In this document: piece by piece, positions 34,685 through 42,982 of the stretch
Layout of the letters: each line of letters starts with the position of its first letter
Numbering within the stretch: the first letter of the stretch is position 1
Assembly (NCBI GenBank): GCA_036396535.1
Contig: DASWKR010000051.1
Coordinates: 44,593 to 108,592, forward strand
DNA: 64,000 nt
Direction: 5' to 3'
Source: Acidimicrobiia bacterium
GTDB taxonomy: Bacteria > Actinomycetota > Acidimicrobiia > Spongiisociales > UBA5794
Position numbers and translations under genes: made by a program
The notes under the pieces: generated by a model
Database searches by the model: none
The model's input: only the letters and a program-made list of their open reading frames with translations
Told to the model about the DNA's origin: nothing

Positions 34685-35419
34685 CTAGCAGTCGATGATC
34701 TCGGACGGGACCTCGAGGTCGTAGCTCACCTCGACGGTCCCGGTGGCCCCTTCCGGCCAGTCCTGTTCCAGGATCAACGTCCCGCTGATCCGATCGCCCT
34801 CACGTGCGAACGGAACCGAATCCATGGGGGTCTTCGTCTCGCCGGGGTTCGGCGCTCCGCCCAGGTACCAGGCGCCGTCCTGGTCGTTGGCCGCTAGGGC
34901 GCTGAACTGCTCCACATCCCCTTCGCCCGAACGCGAGTAGTCCACGGTCACGGTCTGCTTCTCGTAGTTGATCATCCCGTCGCCGCTCGCCGCGAATCCC
35001 TCGTCGTTGGAGAGATCGACGTTGAGACCCTCCATGCTCCCCACGAGGGCAAACAGCGACAGATCGTCTTCGTGCGGGGGACCGCCGAAGCTGAACGGCT
35101 CGCACCGTCCCACCGGAACCCCCTCGAAGGTGTCGCCGTCGACGACGAAGGTGCCGGATCCACCCGCCGGGAAGCCGATCCCGGGATCGTCACCCCCATC
35201 GCCGCCCCCCACGTCGTCGGTGCCCCCACCGTCGTTCCCCCCGTCACGATCTCCCTGGTCGTCGCCCGCGCCACCGTCGCCCTGATCCGATCCGCCGTCG
35301 GCGGGGGCAGAGGTGGTCGTCGACCCGGCGTCCTCGATGTCGCCGGCTCCGCCGGCGTCTCCACAGGCCGCGGCCACGAGCGCCAGCACGGCCGCCATCA
35401 CAGCAATTCTCGCCCGCAC
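34685..35419 (-). CDS. Putative lipoprotein B of the ATGAGTAG regulon
   Basis: A 244-residue lipoprotein. GTG at 35419 has GGGAGG 6 bases upstream and begins the signal peptide; lipobox LVAAAC gives Cys19. A long Gly/Asp-rich linker with runs such as DGGSDQGDGGAGDDQGDRDG (20) follows, then a beta-rich domain starting GTFVVDGDTFEG, an inner Cys (VGRCEPFSF) and a Cys as the final residue (EIIDC), matching lipoproteins A and C. The frame continues to 35530, but that ATG is the regulatory ATGAGTAG copy itself, upstream of the -10 box. Confidence 0.78.
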   Translation of the reverse strand: MRARIAVMAAVLALVAAACGDAGGAGDIEDAGSTTTSAPADGGSDQGDGGAGDDQGDRDGGNDGGGTDDVGGGDGGDDPGIGFPAGGSGTFVVDGDTFEGVPVGRCEPFSFGGPPHEDDLSLFALVGSMEGLNVDLSNDEGFAASGDGMINYEKQTVTVDYSRSGEGDVEQFSALAANDQDGAWYLGGAPNPGETKTPMDSVPFAREGDRISGTLILEQDWPEGATGTVEVSYDLEVPSEIIDC

Positions 35420-35494
35420 GCTCTGCCTCCCCGCGGATCGGACAACAGGCCTCGATGAGCCGCCGAACCCACGAGGCCGGACCCGCTCCTCGTG

Positions 35495-35553
35495 ACCATA
35501 TGCCACCGGCCGCCTCACCGACCTACTCATACGGACCTGGCGACCTACTCATT
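35495..35553 (-). promoter_or_regulatory. Activator site plus -10 box for lipoprotein B
   Basis: Minus strand: ATGAGTAG (35552-35545), 14 bases, ATGAGTAG (35530-35523), exactly 22 bases, then TATGGT (35500-35495). Transcription should start near 35488, 69 bases before the GTG. Spacing is identical to the sites in front of lipoproteins A and C. Confidence 0.75.
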
Positions 35554-35615
35554 GGGCGCGCGTCATGAGGACCGGCAAAGGGTGGACGGGCCCTCGCTGC
35601 GTCGCTGGCGAACGA

Positions 35616-36968
35616 TCAGCCGCCGGACGAGGGGTCCTGTGATGAGGCCTCGTACACCTGCCACTCGTCGGGAAGGCCCTTGAGACGGTGGAGACCACGG
35701 TCCTCGAAATCGAGCTCCGAACCCGCCACCAGATCGCGAACCGTCCTCGAGACCAATACCTGGCCACCCCCTGCGAGTGCGGCGATGCGGGCGCCGATGT
35801 GCACCGCGACACCCGCCACGTCATCCCCGACCAGCTCCACCTCGCCGGCGTGAACCCCGGCGCGGACCTCTAATCCCAATGGCCTCACCGCGGCCGCGAT
35901 CGCCAATGCGGCCCGGACGGCCCGGGCCGGCCCGTCGAAGGTGGCGATGAACCCGTCGCCGGCGGTACCCCTCTCCACACCCCGCCATCGAGCCAGCTCC
36001 TCGCGGATGACCTGCTGGTGCCGCTCGAGCAGGGCGCGCCACTTCCGGTCGCCGAGACGCGAGGCGAGCTCCGTGGAGCCGACGATGTCGGTGAACATCA
36101 CCGTCGACAGCACCCGCTCCGGAAGCGCCGACGCCCGAAACCCGGTCATGAACTCTTCGATCTCGTCCACGATCGGCGTCGGGTCGTCGGCCCAGAACAG
36201 ATGGGCTTTTCCCGGCATCTCCACGAGCTTGGCGTCGGGGATCTGACCGGCGATGTACCGCCCTTCCTCGATGCGCACGTCCTCGTCTTCGGCCCGGTAA
36301 AGGCACAACGTCGGAACGTGGATCAGCGGCAGCACCGCTCGGGTGTCCACCTCCGTGTTCATCCGCAACAACTGGGCCGCCGCCCTGGGCGTTGCCGAGA
36401 GGCGGAAGTAGCGCGCCAACCATGCTCGGAAGTCCGGGTCGTCCACCCTGGGGCCGAGTATGAGCCCCGGAAGGCTATCCGGATCGCCCCAGTGCTCCTC
36501 CGTCATGCGGATCTCGTCCTCCCGCCGGTCAGGCTTCGGGGCCCACGGGTAGTCCTCGGACCAAATGCGCTTCGCATACGTGCTCACGAGGATGAGCCCC
36601 TCCGCGCGTTGGGGGAACGTGGCAGCGAAGAAACAGCACATGTTGCCGCCTTCGGAGTGGCCGAGGAGCGTCGCCTTCTCGACCCCGGCGGCGTCCATCA
36701 CGGCGCGCACGTCGTCCACCCGGTCCTCAAGGCTGGGGAGTTGGGTCATGGGGACGCGATCGGACATGCCGGTGCCCCTCTTGTCGAACGTGACTACGGT
36801 CGCGAACGTCCCCAGCCGGCGCAGGATGGAGGCGAGCACGGGGTCGTCCCACATCAGCTCGAGATTCGACACCCAACCGGGGACATAGACCAGGTTCCGT
36901 TCGCCCTCACCAAAGACCTGGTACGCGATGTTCCAGCCCCCGCTGACGGCGTACTGGGTGGTCGGCAT
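35616..36968 (-). CDS. Alpha/beta-hydrolase fused to an adenylate cyclase domain
   Basis: A 450-residue fusion. Residues about 1-270 are an alpha/beta hydrolase (oxyanion region VYVPGWVSNLE, nucleophile elbow LLGHSEGGNM, acid/His region near GKAHLFWADDP). Residues about 285-450 are a class III cyclase (VMFTDIVGSTELASRLGD, GTAGDGFIATFDGP, GVAVHIGARIAALAGGGQVL as usual for this fused family). The hydrolase may bind or cleave a small signal and set cyclase activity. TACACT lies 7 bases before the ATG at 36968, indicating a leaderless mRNA and supporting this start. A deletion-fused relative is at 63421-63815. Confidence 0.9.
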   Translation of the reverse strand: MPTTQYAVSGGWNIAYQVFGEGERNLVYVPGWVSNLELMWDDPVLASILRRLGTFATVVTFDKRGTGMSDRVPMTQLPSLEDRVDDVRAVMDAAGVEKATLLGHSEGGNMCCFFAATFPQRAEGLILVSTYAKRIWSEDYPWAPKPDRREDEIRMTEEHWGDPDSLPGLILGPRVDDPDFRAWLARYFRLSATPRAAAQLLRMNTEVDTRAVLPLIHVPTLCLYRAEDEDVRIEEGRYIAGQIPDAKLVEMPGKAHLFWADDPTPIVDEIEEFMTGFRASALPERVLSTVMFTDIVGSTELASRLGDRKWRALLERHQQVIREELARWRGVERGTAGDGFIATFDGPARAVRAALAIAAAVRPLGLEVRAGVHAGEVELVGDDVAGVAVHIGARIAALAGGGQVLVSRTVRDLVAGSELDFEDRGLHRLKGLPDEWQVYEASSQDPSSGG

Positions 36969-37575
36969 GCCGCCGAGTGTACGTACGACGGGCACATCTC
37001 CACCGAGAGCCCACCGGCACCGCCGGGCGGCGAGTGATGCCGGGAGCGATGCCCTCGGTGGGCACCGATCAGAACTGGTGGCCCCAGTGCAGACGCCGGG
37101 TGAGCTGCTGCTGCCATCCCGAAGTGGACGGCCTGATGGGCGCCGCCCTGTCCAGCACCCGGCGGTCCCTCGCCGCCAGGTTCCCGCCAGGCACCCACCT
37201 GGCGCGGTCGGCCATCGCCGTGGCCAACCTCTCCAGCCGCGTTCGCCGCATCGCCTTCAGAGCGTACGCGGTCCTGCGCCGGGGCATCGCCCCCATGAAC
37301 CCAAACACTCGCAAGGAGAATCTCCGGCGCGTCGCGAGAAACTCGGGTTCACCAACGTCGAGACCCTGCCGTCGGAGGCAGCGTGCTGTTCGACGCCGAT
37401 ACCAGGGACGTCGCCAATCTCGAGGCCACGCTTGAATCAGCCTGGCTCGACCACCTCGGCTTCGACGCACCACCATCATCCGCCGCTGCGACGAACGCGG
37501 GACTTGGGCGATGCCCGTCATCGGTCGGCTCCTGGCTAGAGGCGGGCCTCACATCCACGAGCTAGGAGTGGTCGT
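36969..37575. other. Intergenic region, no gene recognised
   Basis: About 600 bases between two minus-strand genes. Several overlapping frames of 100-200 codons exist on both strands, but all are Arg-rich and none has a start signal plus a recognisable family. It contains the promoter of the hydrolase-cyclase gene at its left end. It could be decayed DNA. Confidence 0.4.
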
Positions 37576-40149
37576 TCACATGCCCTCGCCTGGAGCGAGG
37601 ACCCCGGCCAGCTCCTCCCGGCCGGCGACATCGAGCTTGCGGTACACCGATCTCAGGTGGTTGTCGACCGTCCGCACCGAGATGAACCGCGACTCGGCGA
37701 TCTCTGCGCTGGTCATGCCCGTCGCCGCGAGCGCGATCTCGGCCTCTCGGTGGGTGAGCACCTGCGGCCTCTCCAGCAATCCGGGGGTGGCGGCGGCCTC
37801 GCAGCTCGACTCCGAGACACGGGAGCGCAGCTCATAGCGGGCCGCGAGTGATGGTTGATCGTCGATCACCAGGCCGGCCGCCTGCCCCCACGCCTCCGCC
37901 GCCAGGAGAACGGCGCCCATGCCGGCGAACTCCGCCGCGATCGACGCCAGCTGCAATTCGTCCGACGCCACCAACGCCTCACAGTGGCGACGCATGGTCG
38001 CCAGTAGGACAGCGCCGGGCATGCGGGGCAAGGCCGTCAGGTGATCGATCACCCGCTCCGGCGATCCGAGCCTCACCACGTCGTGAAAGCACAGGGTCGC
38101 CCAGGCGAAATGTTCGCCCTCCACTGCGTTCTCCCCTGCGTCGATGAGGATGTCCTGCGCCCGCTCCCGGTCCCCTGCGACCACCGCCGCCCAGGCGCTC
38201 CCTCGCCCGACCCAGACGGCGAGACGGGGGGCAGGAACCGCCAGCTCCAGGCCGGCAACCGGTCGAGCGGCTTGTGGATCTCCCATCTGGCCCAGCTCCA
38301 AGGCGAGCAATCCCCGGATCTGCGGCTCGAGCCCGAACGGATCGGCTTCGGTATACGCCTCGAGGCCGAGGCGGGCATTGCGGGCACCGGTGGCCAGGAG
38401 ACCGGCGAGGTCGAGGCTCAGCCCGGACGCCGAGAGCCAGGTGAGCATCATGGCGGTTCCCCGGTCACCGCGGCTCAATGCCCCCTCGGCGAGCGACATC
38501 GCCTCGGCGATCCGTCCTGCGCTGAGCAGGCTCACGAGGTGCATGACCTGGATCTGATCCTCGGCGAAGGGAAGGCGCTCCTTCACGCCGGCGGCCAGGG
38601 CGACGGCCCCGTCCACGATCTCATCGAGCCCGTCACAGTCGCCGACCATGGCTTGGGCCACGGTGAGCGTCACGTACGCAGCCGCTTGAGGGACGGCGCC
38701 GCTGGCGCCGTCCCTCAGCACCGCTGCCGAGGCGGACATGGAGTCACCGAAGTCTCCCCGAATCGCCGAGATCATGGCCCGCTCGTTGTTCAGCCGCGCC
38801 CGGAGCTGGTCGTCGTCGACGCGCGACGTGACCTCGGCCAGCAGGTCGCGGGCGTCGGCTATGCGGCCCAGTCCGAAGCCGAGGTTCTGCGCTCTGGCCG
38901 ACGCGATCTCCCCAAGGAAGGTCTTGTCGTCGGGATCACGCCCCCGGAGCACCTCCTCGGCCTCGGTGAACCGCTGTTGGTAGCTCAGCGAGCGACCGAG
39001 CACGAGTGCGGCTCGATCGTCATCGGATCCCAGCGGCCGCACCAACTCCTCGGCTAGAGCGGGATCGTGACGCACCAAGGCCTCCACGCCTCCGGCGATG
39101 GCCACCTCAGCTGAGACGATCTCCCCGGTGTCACGTTGCCACACGGCCACGCGGAGCGGGTCGGAGGGCCCCGCAGCGGTCATGCTCGCCTCGACGAGCG
39201 CACGATGCACGGCACGCAGCCGAGCGCTTCCCGTGTTCGCCTTCAGGATCTCCCCGTACAACGGGTGGTCCGGGATCACCGTGGGTACGCCGGCGGTACC
39301 GTCGATGATGGCGACGAGCCCGCGGTCCTCCAACTGGGCCAGCGCCTCACCGGCCACCGACGCCACCATGGCCAGGGGAAGCGGAGCACCGACGGCGACC
39401 ATCTCCATCGCCGGTCGCAAACCGTCGGGGAGCGCCTCGAGTCGGGACGTGACGAGGTCCGCCAGGCGCGTCGACTGTGCCAGGGCACCCGACTGGATCC
39501 ACGTGCCATCCTCGCTTCGGCTCAGGGTCCGCCCCACCGAACCCTCGATGAGCTCGTGCAGAACGAGTGGGTTGCCCGCCGCGAGCTCCCACAGCTGCTC
39601 TTCGAGGCCGGCGTCGATGGGGCCCAGCCTCGCCTCGGTGAGCGCTCGGGCCCGATCCCGGTCGAGTGCCTCGACGTCGATTCGCGCGATCACCCCGTTG
39701 GTCCAAAGACCGACGAGGTCGGCCTCCATGACCGCACCCGTGCGCGCCGTCAGGCAGATGGTCGCCGCCCCCGAGGACACCGCGCTGATCAGGAAGGCGA
39801 GGGACTCGGCGTCGAGGTGGTGGGCGTCGTCGACGGCGAGCACGAGACCACGCGCCGAACTTCGCTCTTGGAGCGAATCGAGGGCACGACCCAGCAACAT
39901 CAGCCGATCCTGGGTCGGCGCGCCGGGGAGGAGCTCTACGAAGGGAGCGAAGGGGATCGATCTGGTGGAAGCCGCGGCCACGGTGCGGACCAGGGTCTTC
40001 CCGGCTCTCTCAGCCCGATCTCCCAACTCGTGGAGGAGACGGCTCTTGCCGACACCGGCGGTGCCCAGAAGGGCAATCCCGGTGCCGGACTCGATCAGGC
40101 CCAGAGATTGAGCGAGATCGGACTCGCGCCCAACCAGCGGCCACTTCAC
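37576..40149 (-). CDS. Large LuxR-family (LAL/MalT-like) ATP-dependent regulator
   Basis: An 857-residue STAND regulator. N-terminal ATPase with Walker A GTAGVGKS (29-36), Walker B LVLAVDDAHHLD (about 102-113) and GNPLVLHELIEGSVG, a long helical TPR-like sensor region, and a C-terminal LuxR helix-turn-helix (LTHREAEIALAATGMTSAEI, then SRFISVRTVDNHLRSVYRKL, each 20). Proteins of this class bind direct repeats upstream of -35 after inducer and ATP binding. The GTG at 40149 lies 6 bases after TAGGGT (40161-40156): a leaderless mRNA. It is divergent from lipoprotein C, and I propose that it drives all three ATGAGTAG promoters. Confidence 0.92.
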   Translation of the reverse strand: MKWPLVGRESDLAQSLGLIESGTGIALLGTAGVGKSRLLHELGDRAERAGKTLVRTVAAASTRSIPFAPFVELLPGAPTQDRLMLLGRALDSLQERSSARGLVLAVDDAHHLDAESLAFLISAVSSGAATICLTARTGAVMEADLVGLWTNGVIARIDVEALDRDRARALTEARLGPIDAGLEEQLWELAAGNPLVLHELIEGSVGRTLSRSEDGTWIQSGALAQSTRLADLVTSRLEALPDGLRPAMEMVAVGAPLPLAMVASVAGEALAQLEDRGLVAIIDGTAGVPTVIPDHPLYGEILKANTGSARLRAVHRALVEASMTAAGPSDPLRVAVWQRDTGEIVSAEVAIAGGVEALVRHDPALAEELVRPLGSDDDRAALVLGRSLSYQQRFTEAEEVLRGRDPDDKTFLGEIASARAQNLGFGLGRIADARDLLAEVTSRVDDDQLRARLNNERAMISAIRGDFGDSMSASAAVLRDGASGAVPQAAAYVTLTVAQAMVGDCDGLDEIVDGAVALAAGVKERLPFAEDQIQVMHLVSLLSAGRIAEAMSLAEGALSRGDRGTAMMLTWLSASGLSLDLAGLLATGARNARLGLEAYTEADPFGLEPQIRGLLALELGQMGDPQAARPVAGLELAVPAPRLAVWVGRGSAWAAVVAGDRERAQDILIDAGENAVEGEHFAWATLCFHDVVRLGSPERVIDHLTALPRMPGAVLLATMRRHCEALVASDELQLASIAAEFAGMGAVLLAAEAWGQAAGLVIDDQPSLAARYELRSRVSESSCEAAATPGLLERPQVLTHREAEIALAATGMTSAEIAESRFISVRTVDNHLRSVYRKLDVAGREELAGVLAPGEGM

Positions 40150-40155
40150 GACCAG

Positions 40156-40161
40156 ACCCTA
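40156..40161 (-). promoter_or_regulatory. -10 box of the LAL regulator gene
   Basis: TAGGGT on the minus strand, six bases before the GTG start at 40149, so transcription is expected to start on the start codon. It lies 29 bases from the nearer ATGAGTAG copy, so a regulator bound there could also affect this promoter. Confidence 0.5.
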
Positions 40162-40190
40162 CGGGAAACGGCGTGGTCCCGCCCATGAGG

Positions 40191-40248
40191 ATGAGTAGTC
40201 GGCCACCACCCAATGAGTAGGCGGCACCGACGGTCTGAGCGATAGGTT
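40191..40248 (+). promoter_or_regulatory. Activator site plus -10 box for lipoprotein C
   Basis: Plus strand: ATGAGTAG (40191-40198), 14 bases, ATGAGTAG (40213-40220), exactly 22 bases, then TAGGTT (40243-40248), then 6 bases and the GTG at 40255. Same layout as the sites for lipoproteins A and B. This copy lies in the divergent region shared with the LAL regulator gene. Confidence 0.78.
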
Positions 40249-40254
40249 CCCGCG

Positions 40255-42713
40255 GTGCAAGGGCGTGCGACACCCGTGAGCAGGCGCCTGCTTTCGATGA
40301 TCCTCATCGGGTCGATCGTCGCGGCAGCATGCACGAGCGACGACGACACACTCGCCACGACCACTACTGCGCCGGCTGCCATCGCCTCCGACGGTGCCGC
40401 GCCGGGCGACCTGATCGACGCCGCCTTCGGCACCCAGGCCGTGCAGGATTTCGTCGTCCACATCGACCTGGCGCGCCTGGCGGACGACGGCCCGGAGAGC
40501 TTCTACGCCGAGGTGCTCGATGAAGCCGCCTCCGGGGCGGACGCAGCAACCGAGCTGGCAGGTGGATTCACGCTCTCCCCGGTCAACAGCCTCACGGGTC
40601 ACGTGGTCGACTCGGAGGGTGATCCCCTCCCGAGCGTCTCGCTCGACTTCGGCCTGTTCGGGCTCACCGAGGAGGCCTTCGACGAGATCAGGGCGGCTGC
40701 CCTATCCGGCGCGACCGGCAGCGGCGACGGAGGGCTCGTCGAGATCCTGCGGACCATGCCGAACGCCGGCAATGCCTTGCTCATCGAGTTGGTCACCGCC
40801 GACCCGTCGAGTCACTACACCCACCTCAGCCCGGGGATCGCAGCGGATTCGACCTCGGGTTCGTCGACCAACTGGAGATCGGCGACCCGCTCATGTCGGT
40901 GGCGATCTTCGGCCAGACCATCCCGGGCGTACCGGAACGCGAACGAGGGATGACGCCCTACGAGCTGTTCGCCTACCGCTGGAACGGCGGCCTCATGAGG
41001 ATCCTCGGCGGCGATGGAGCCTCGATCGTAGTGGACGACTCGTTGACGGTCGTCGAAGGGTCGGAGCTCCTGTCGCGAGACATGAAGCAGACCCTTCTCG
41101 ACCGAGCCTTCGTGGCCGGCGCGGATGCGGCCTACAAGGAGACCGTGGAAGAACTGGCCGACATGCTCGACGATCCGCGCTACAAGGCGACGGACCCGAC
41201 CACCGGCGAGAAGGTGCTGTGCTTTGCCCCAGTGGAGGGAGGCTGCGCCCTCGTCGTCACACCTGAGGCATATCTGGTTACCGCCGTGATGTTCGGGGGT
41301 CTCGAGGCCTGCTTCGATCTCGCTGCGGAGTTGAACCGCCGCAATGCGGAGGGCGGCATCAAGGTCGACGAGATCAACATAGGTGGAGGTGAGGAGGGCG
41401 ACCTGCCGTCCAACCTCTTCGGCGACGAGCCCCCGGCGGACGTGCCTCCCGGAGGTGTGTCATGCTTCGAGCCCGCGCCCCCTGAGCCGCCCACGACCGG
41501 CACCACCTTCGGCGACGTCCACGTCGCCACGTTCGACGCCCTCGCCTACAACAACCAGAGCGTCGGGGAGTTCTGGGTATTCGACAACGGCACCGTCCAG
41601 GTCCAGATGCGGCTCGAGCCCGCGGAGGGCTCCCAGGGGGCATCGGTCGTCACGGCCGCCGCCGTGGGAGTCGGTGGACACACCGTGTCGATGCACCCCA
41701 TCGGTGAGACCTGGATCGACGGGACCGAGACCGCTCTCGAGCGAGGCAGGCCGTTCGACCTCGGTGCTGCCGAGCTGGTGCGGAGCCCCGGCCACTGGAC
41801 CATAGTGACCGTCGACGGGACCGTCGTCGAGGTAACCGACATGGCGGGGAAGAGAGACAACCTCATCGTGGCGATACGCCCGTCGGCGGTCTCGTCGGTC
41901 GGGATGTTCGGGTCACCCGACCGCAACCCGGACAACGACCTCGTCACCCGCGACGGGATGCAGCTCGAGGCTGATATTCGTCTCAATTTCGAGGTCTTCC
42001 ATGCCACCTACGTCGACTCGTGGCGTATCACCCAGGAGGAGTCACTGCTCCACTACGGACCCGGCGAGAGCACGGAGAGCTTCCTGATCGAAGGCTTCCC
42101 GCAGAGCTTGGTGACCGTTGCCGACTTTCCCGAGTTCGAACGAACGGAAGCGGAACGCCTCTGTGATGAGGTGGGAGTGACGCGAGAGGATCTGGTGGCG
42201 GCTTGCGTGTTCGACGTCGTGGTCACCGGCGAGCCGGCGTTCGCCTACCACTCCTTCCTCGTTCAGGCGACCACCCCGGGACCCACCGTGGTCTCGGGCG
42301 ACGGAGGGAGCATGGTGACGGTGGGCGACCTGACGCTCGACATGAACGATCCTGCCGCGACCTGGGAGTGCGCCGTCGCCGAGGGCACGTTCTTCGCGCA
42401 GGGCGGTCTCCGTGTAGGCGACGACCTCTACGAGTTGGCCTTCGAGTACTCCGCCGCTGCCGCCGGCGAGACCGGAGTCGAGCGCCTGACGGTGACCGTC
42501 TTCCTCAACGGCACGCCGCACGCCTGGATGCTGACCTGGCTCGACGTCCCGACCGGCACGATCGACGATCTCGCGTTCGACGGGTCGACGCTCAGCGCGA
42601 CCGGCACCGCCTACCTCAACGATCCGCCCGACCCCAGCCTGACGCTGTTCGCGCCGATTCCCGCCGGCACGCCTCTCCAGGCCTTCAGCGTGCAGGCGAC
42701 GTGTGACCAGTGA
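40255..42713 (+). CDS. Large putative lipoprotein C, split by a one-base frameshift
   Basis: About 820 residues if repaired. A signal peptide with lipobox IVAAAC (Cys26) and a Thr/Ala linker is followed by two or more unrecognised extracytoplasmic domains. The C-terminal domain (VTVGDLTLDMND, inner Cys in TWECAVAEG, TLSATGTAYLND, final Cys in VQATCDQ) has the same pattern as lipoproteins A and B. The frame changes near the GGGG run at 40833-40836: adding one G joins YTHLSPG directly to DRSGFDLGFVDQLEIGDPLM. As sequenced, the first frame ends at 40953 and the second can restart at 40893. Probably leaderless at GTG 40255; GTG 40276 is an alternative. Confidence 0.75.
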
Positions 42714-42861
42714 GACGCCCACAGGTTCCTCGGACTCCAAGCCGTCTGGAGCTTTCTGAAGACGCAGCTCCGCGCCTTCATCGCATCCACGTTCTGCTAC
42801 CCGCGGCGCCTGGCCAGACGGCTGATACCTCTGGCGAGAGTGCGCTGGAGGCTGAGCTCGG

Positions 42862-42880
42862 ATGGCTCCCAACTTGGCTC
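42862..42880 (+). repeat. Dispersed 19-bp repeat, copy 1
   Basis: ATGGCTCCCAACTTGGCTC, identical to 58660-58678 and, with one mismatch, to the reverse complement of 44793-44811. Shortly downstream (42904-42930) is CCCCGGGTTCTAAATCG, which resembles a tRNA T-arm. Likely a scar of an integrated element in the gap between lipoprotein C and the histidine kinase. Confidence 0.5.
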
Positions 42881-42982
42881 ATAGACGGAGACACCTGCTG
42901 ATCCAACGCCCCGGGTTCTAAATCGCTCGAGCACAGGGCCTCAGGCCGTGAGCGGGGGAGAGCAGAGAGGTTCAAGGCGCCG

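Noticed and set aside
36977..37539. Several 100-200 codon frames on both strands between the hydrolase-cyclase and LAL genes
   Set aside because: All overlap each other, lack ribosome sites and have Arg-rich composition.
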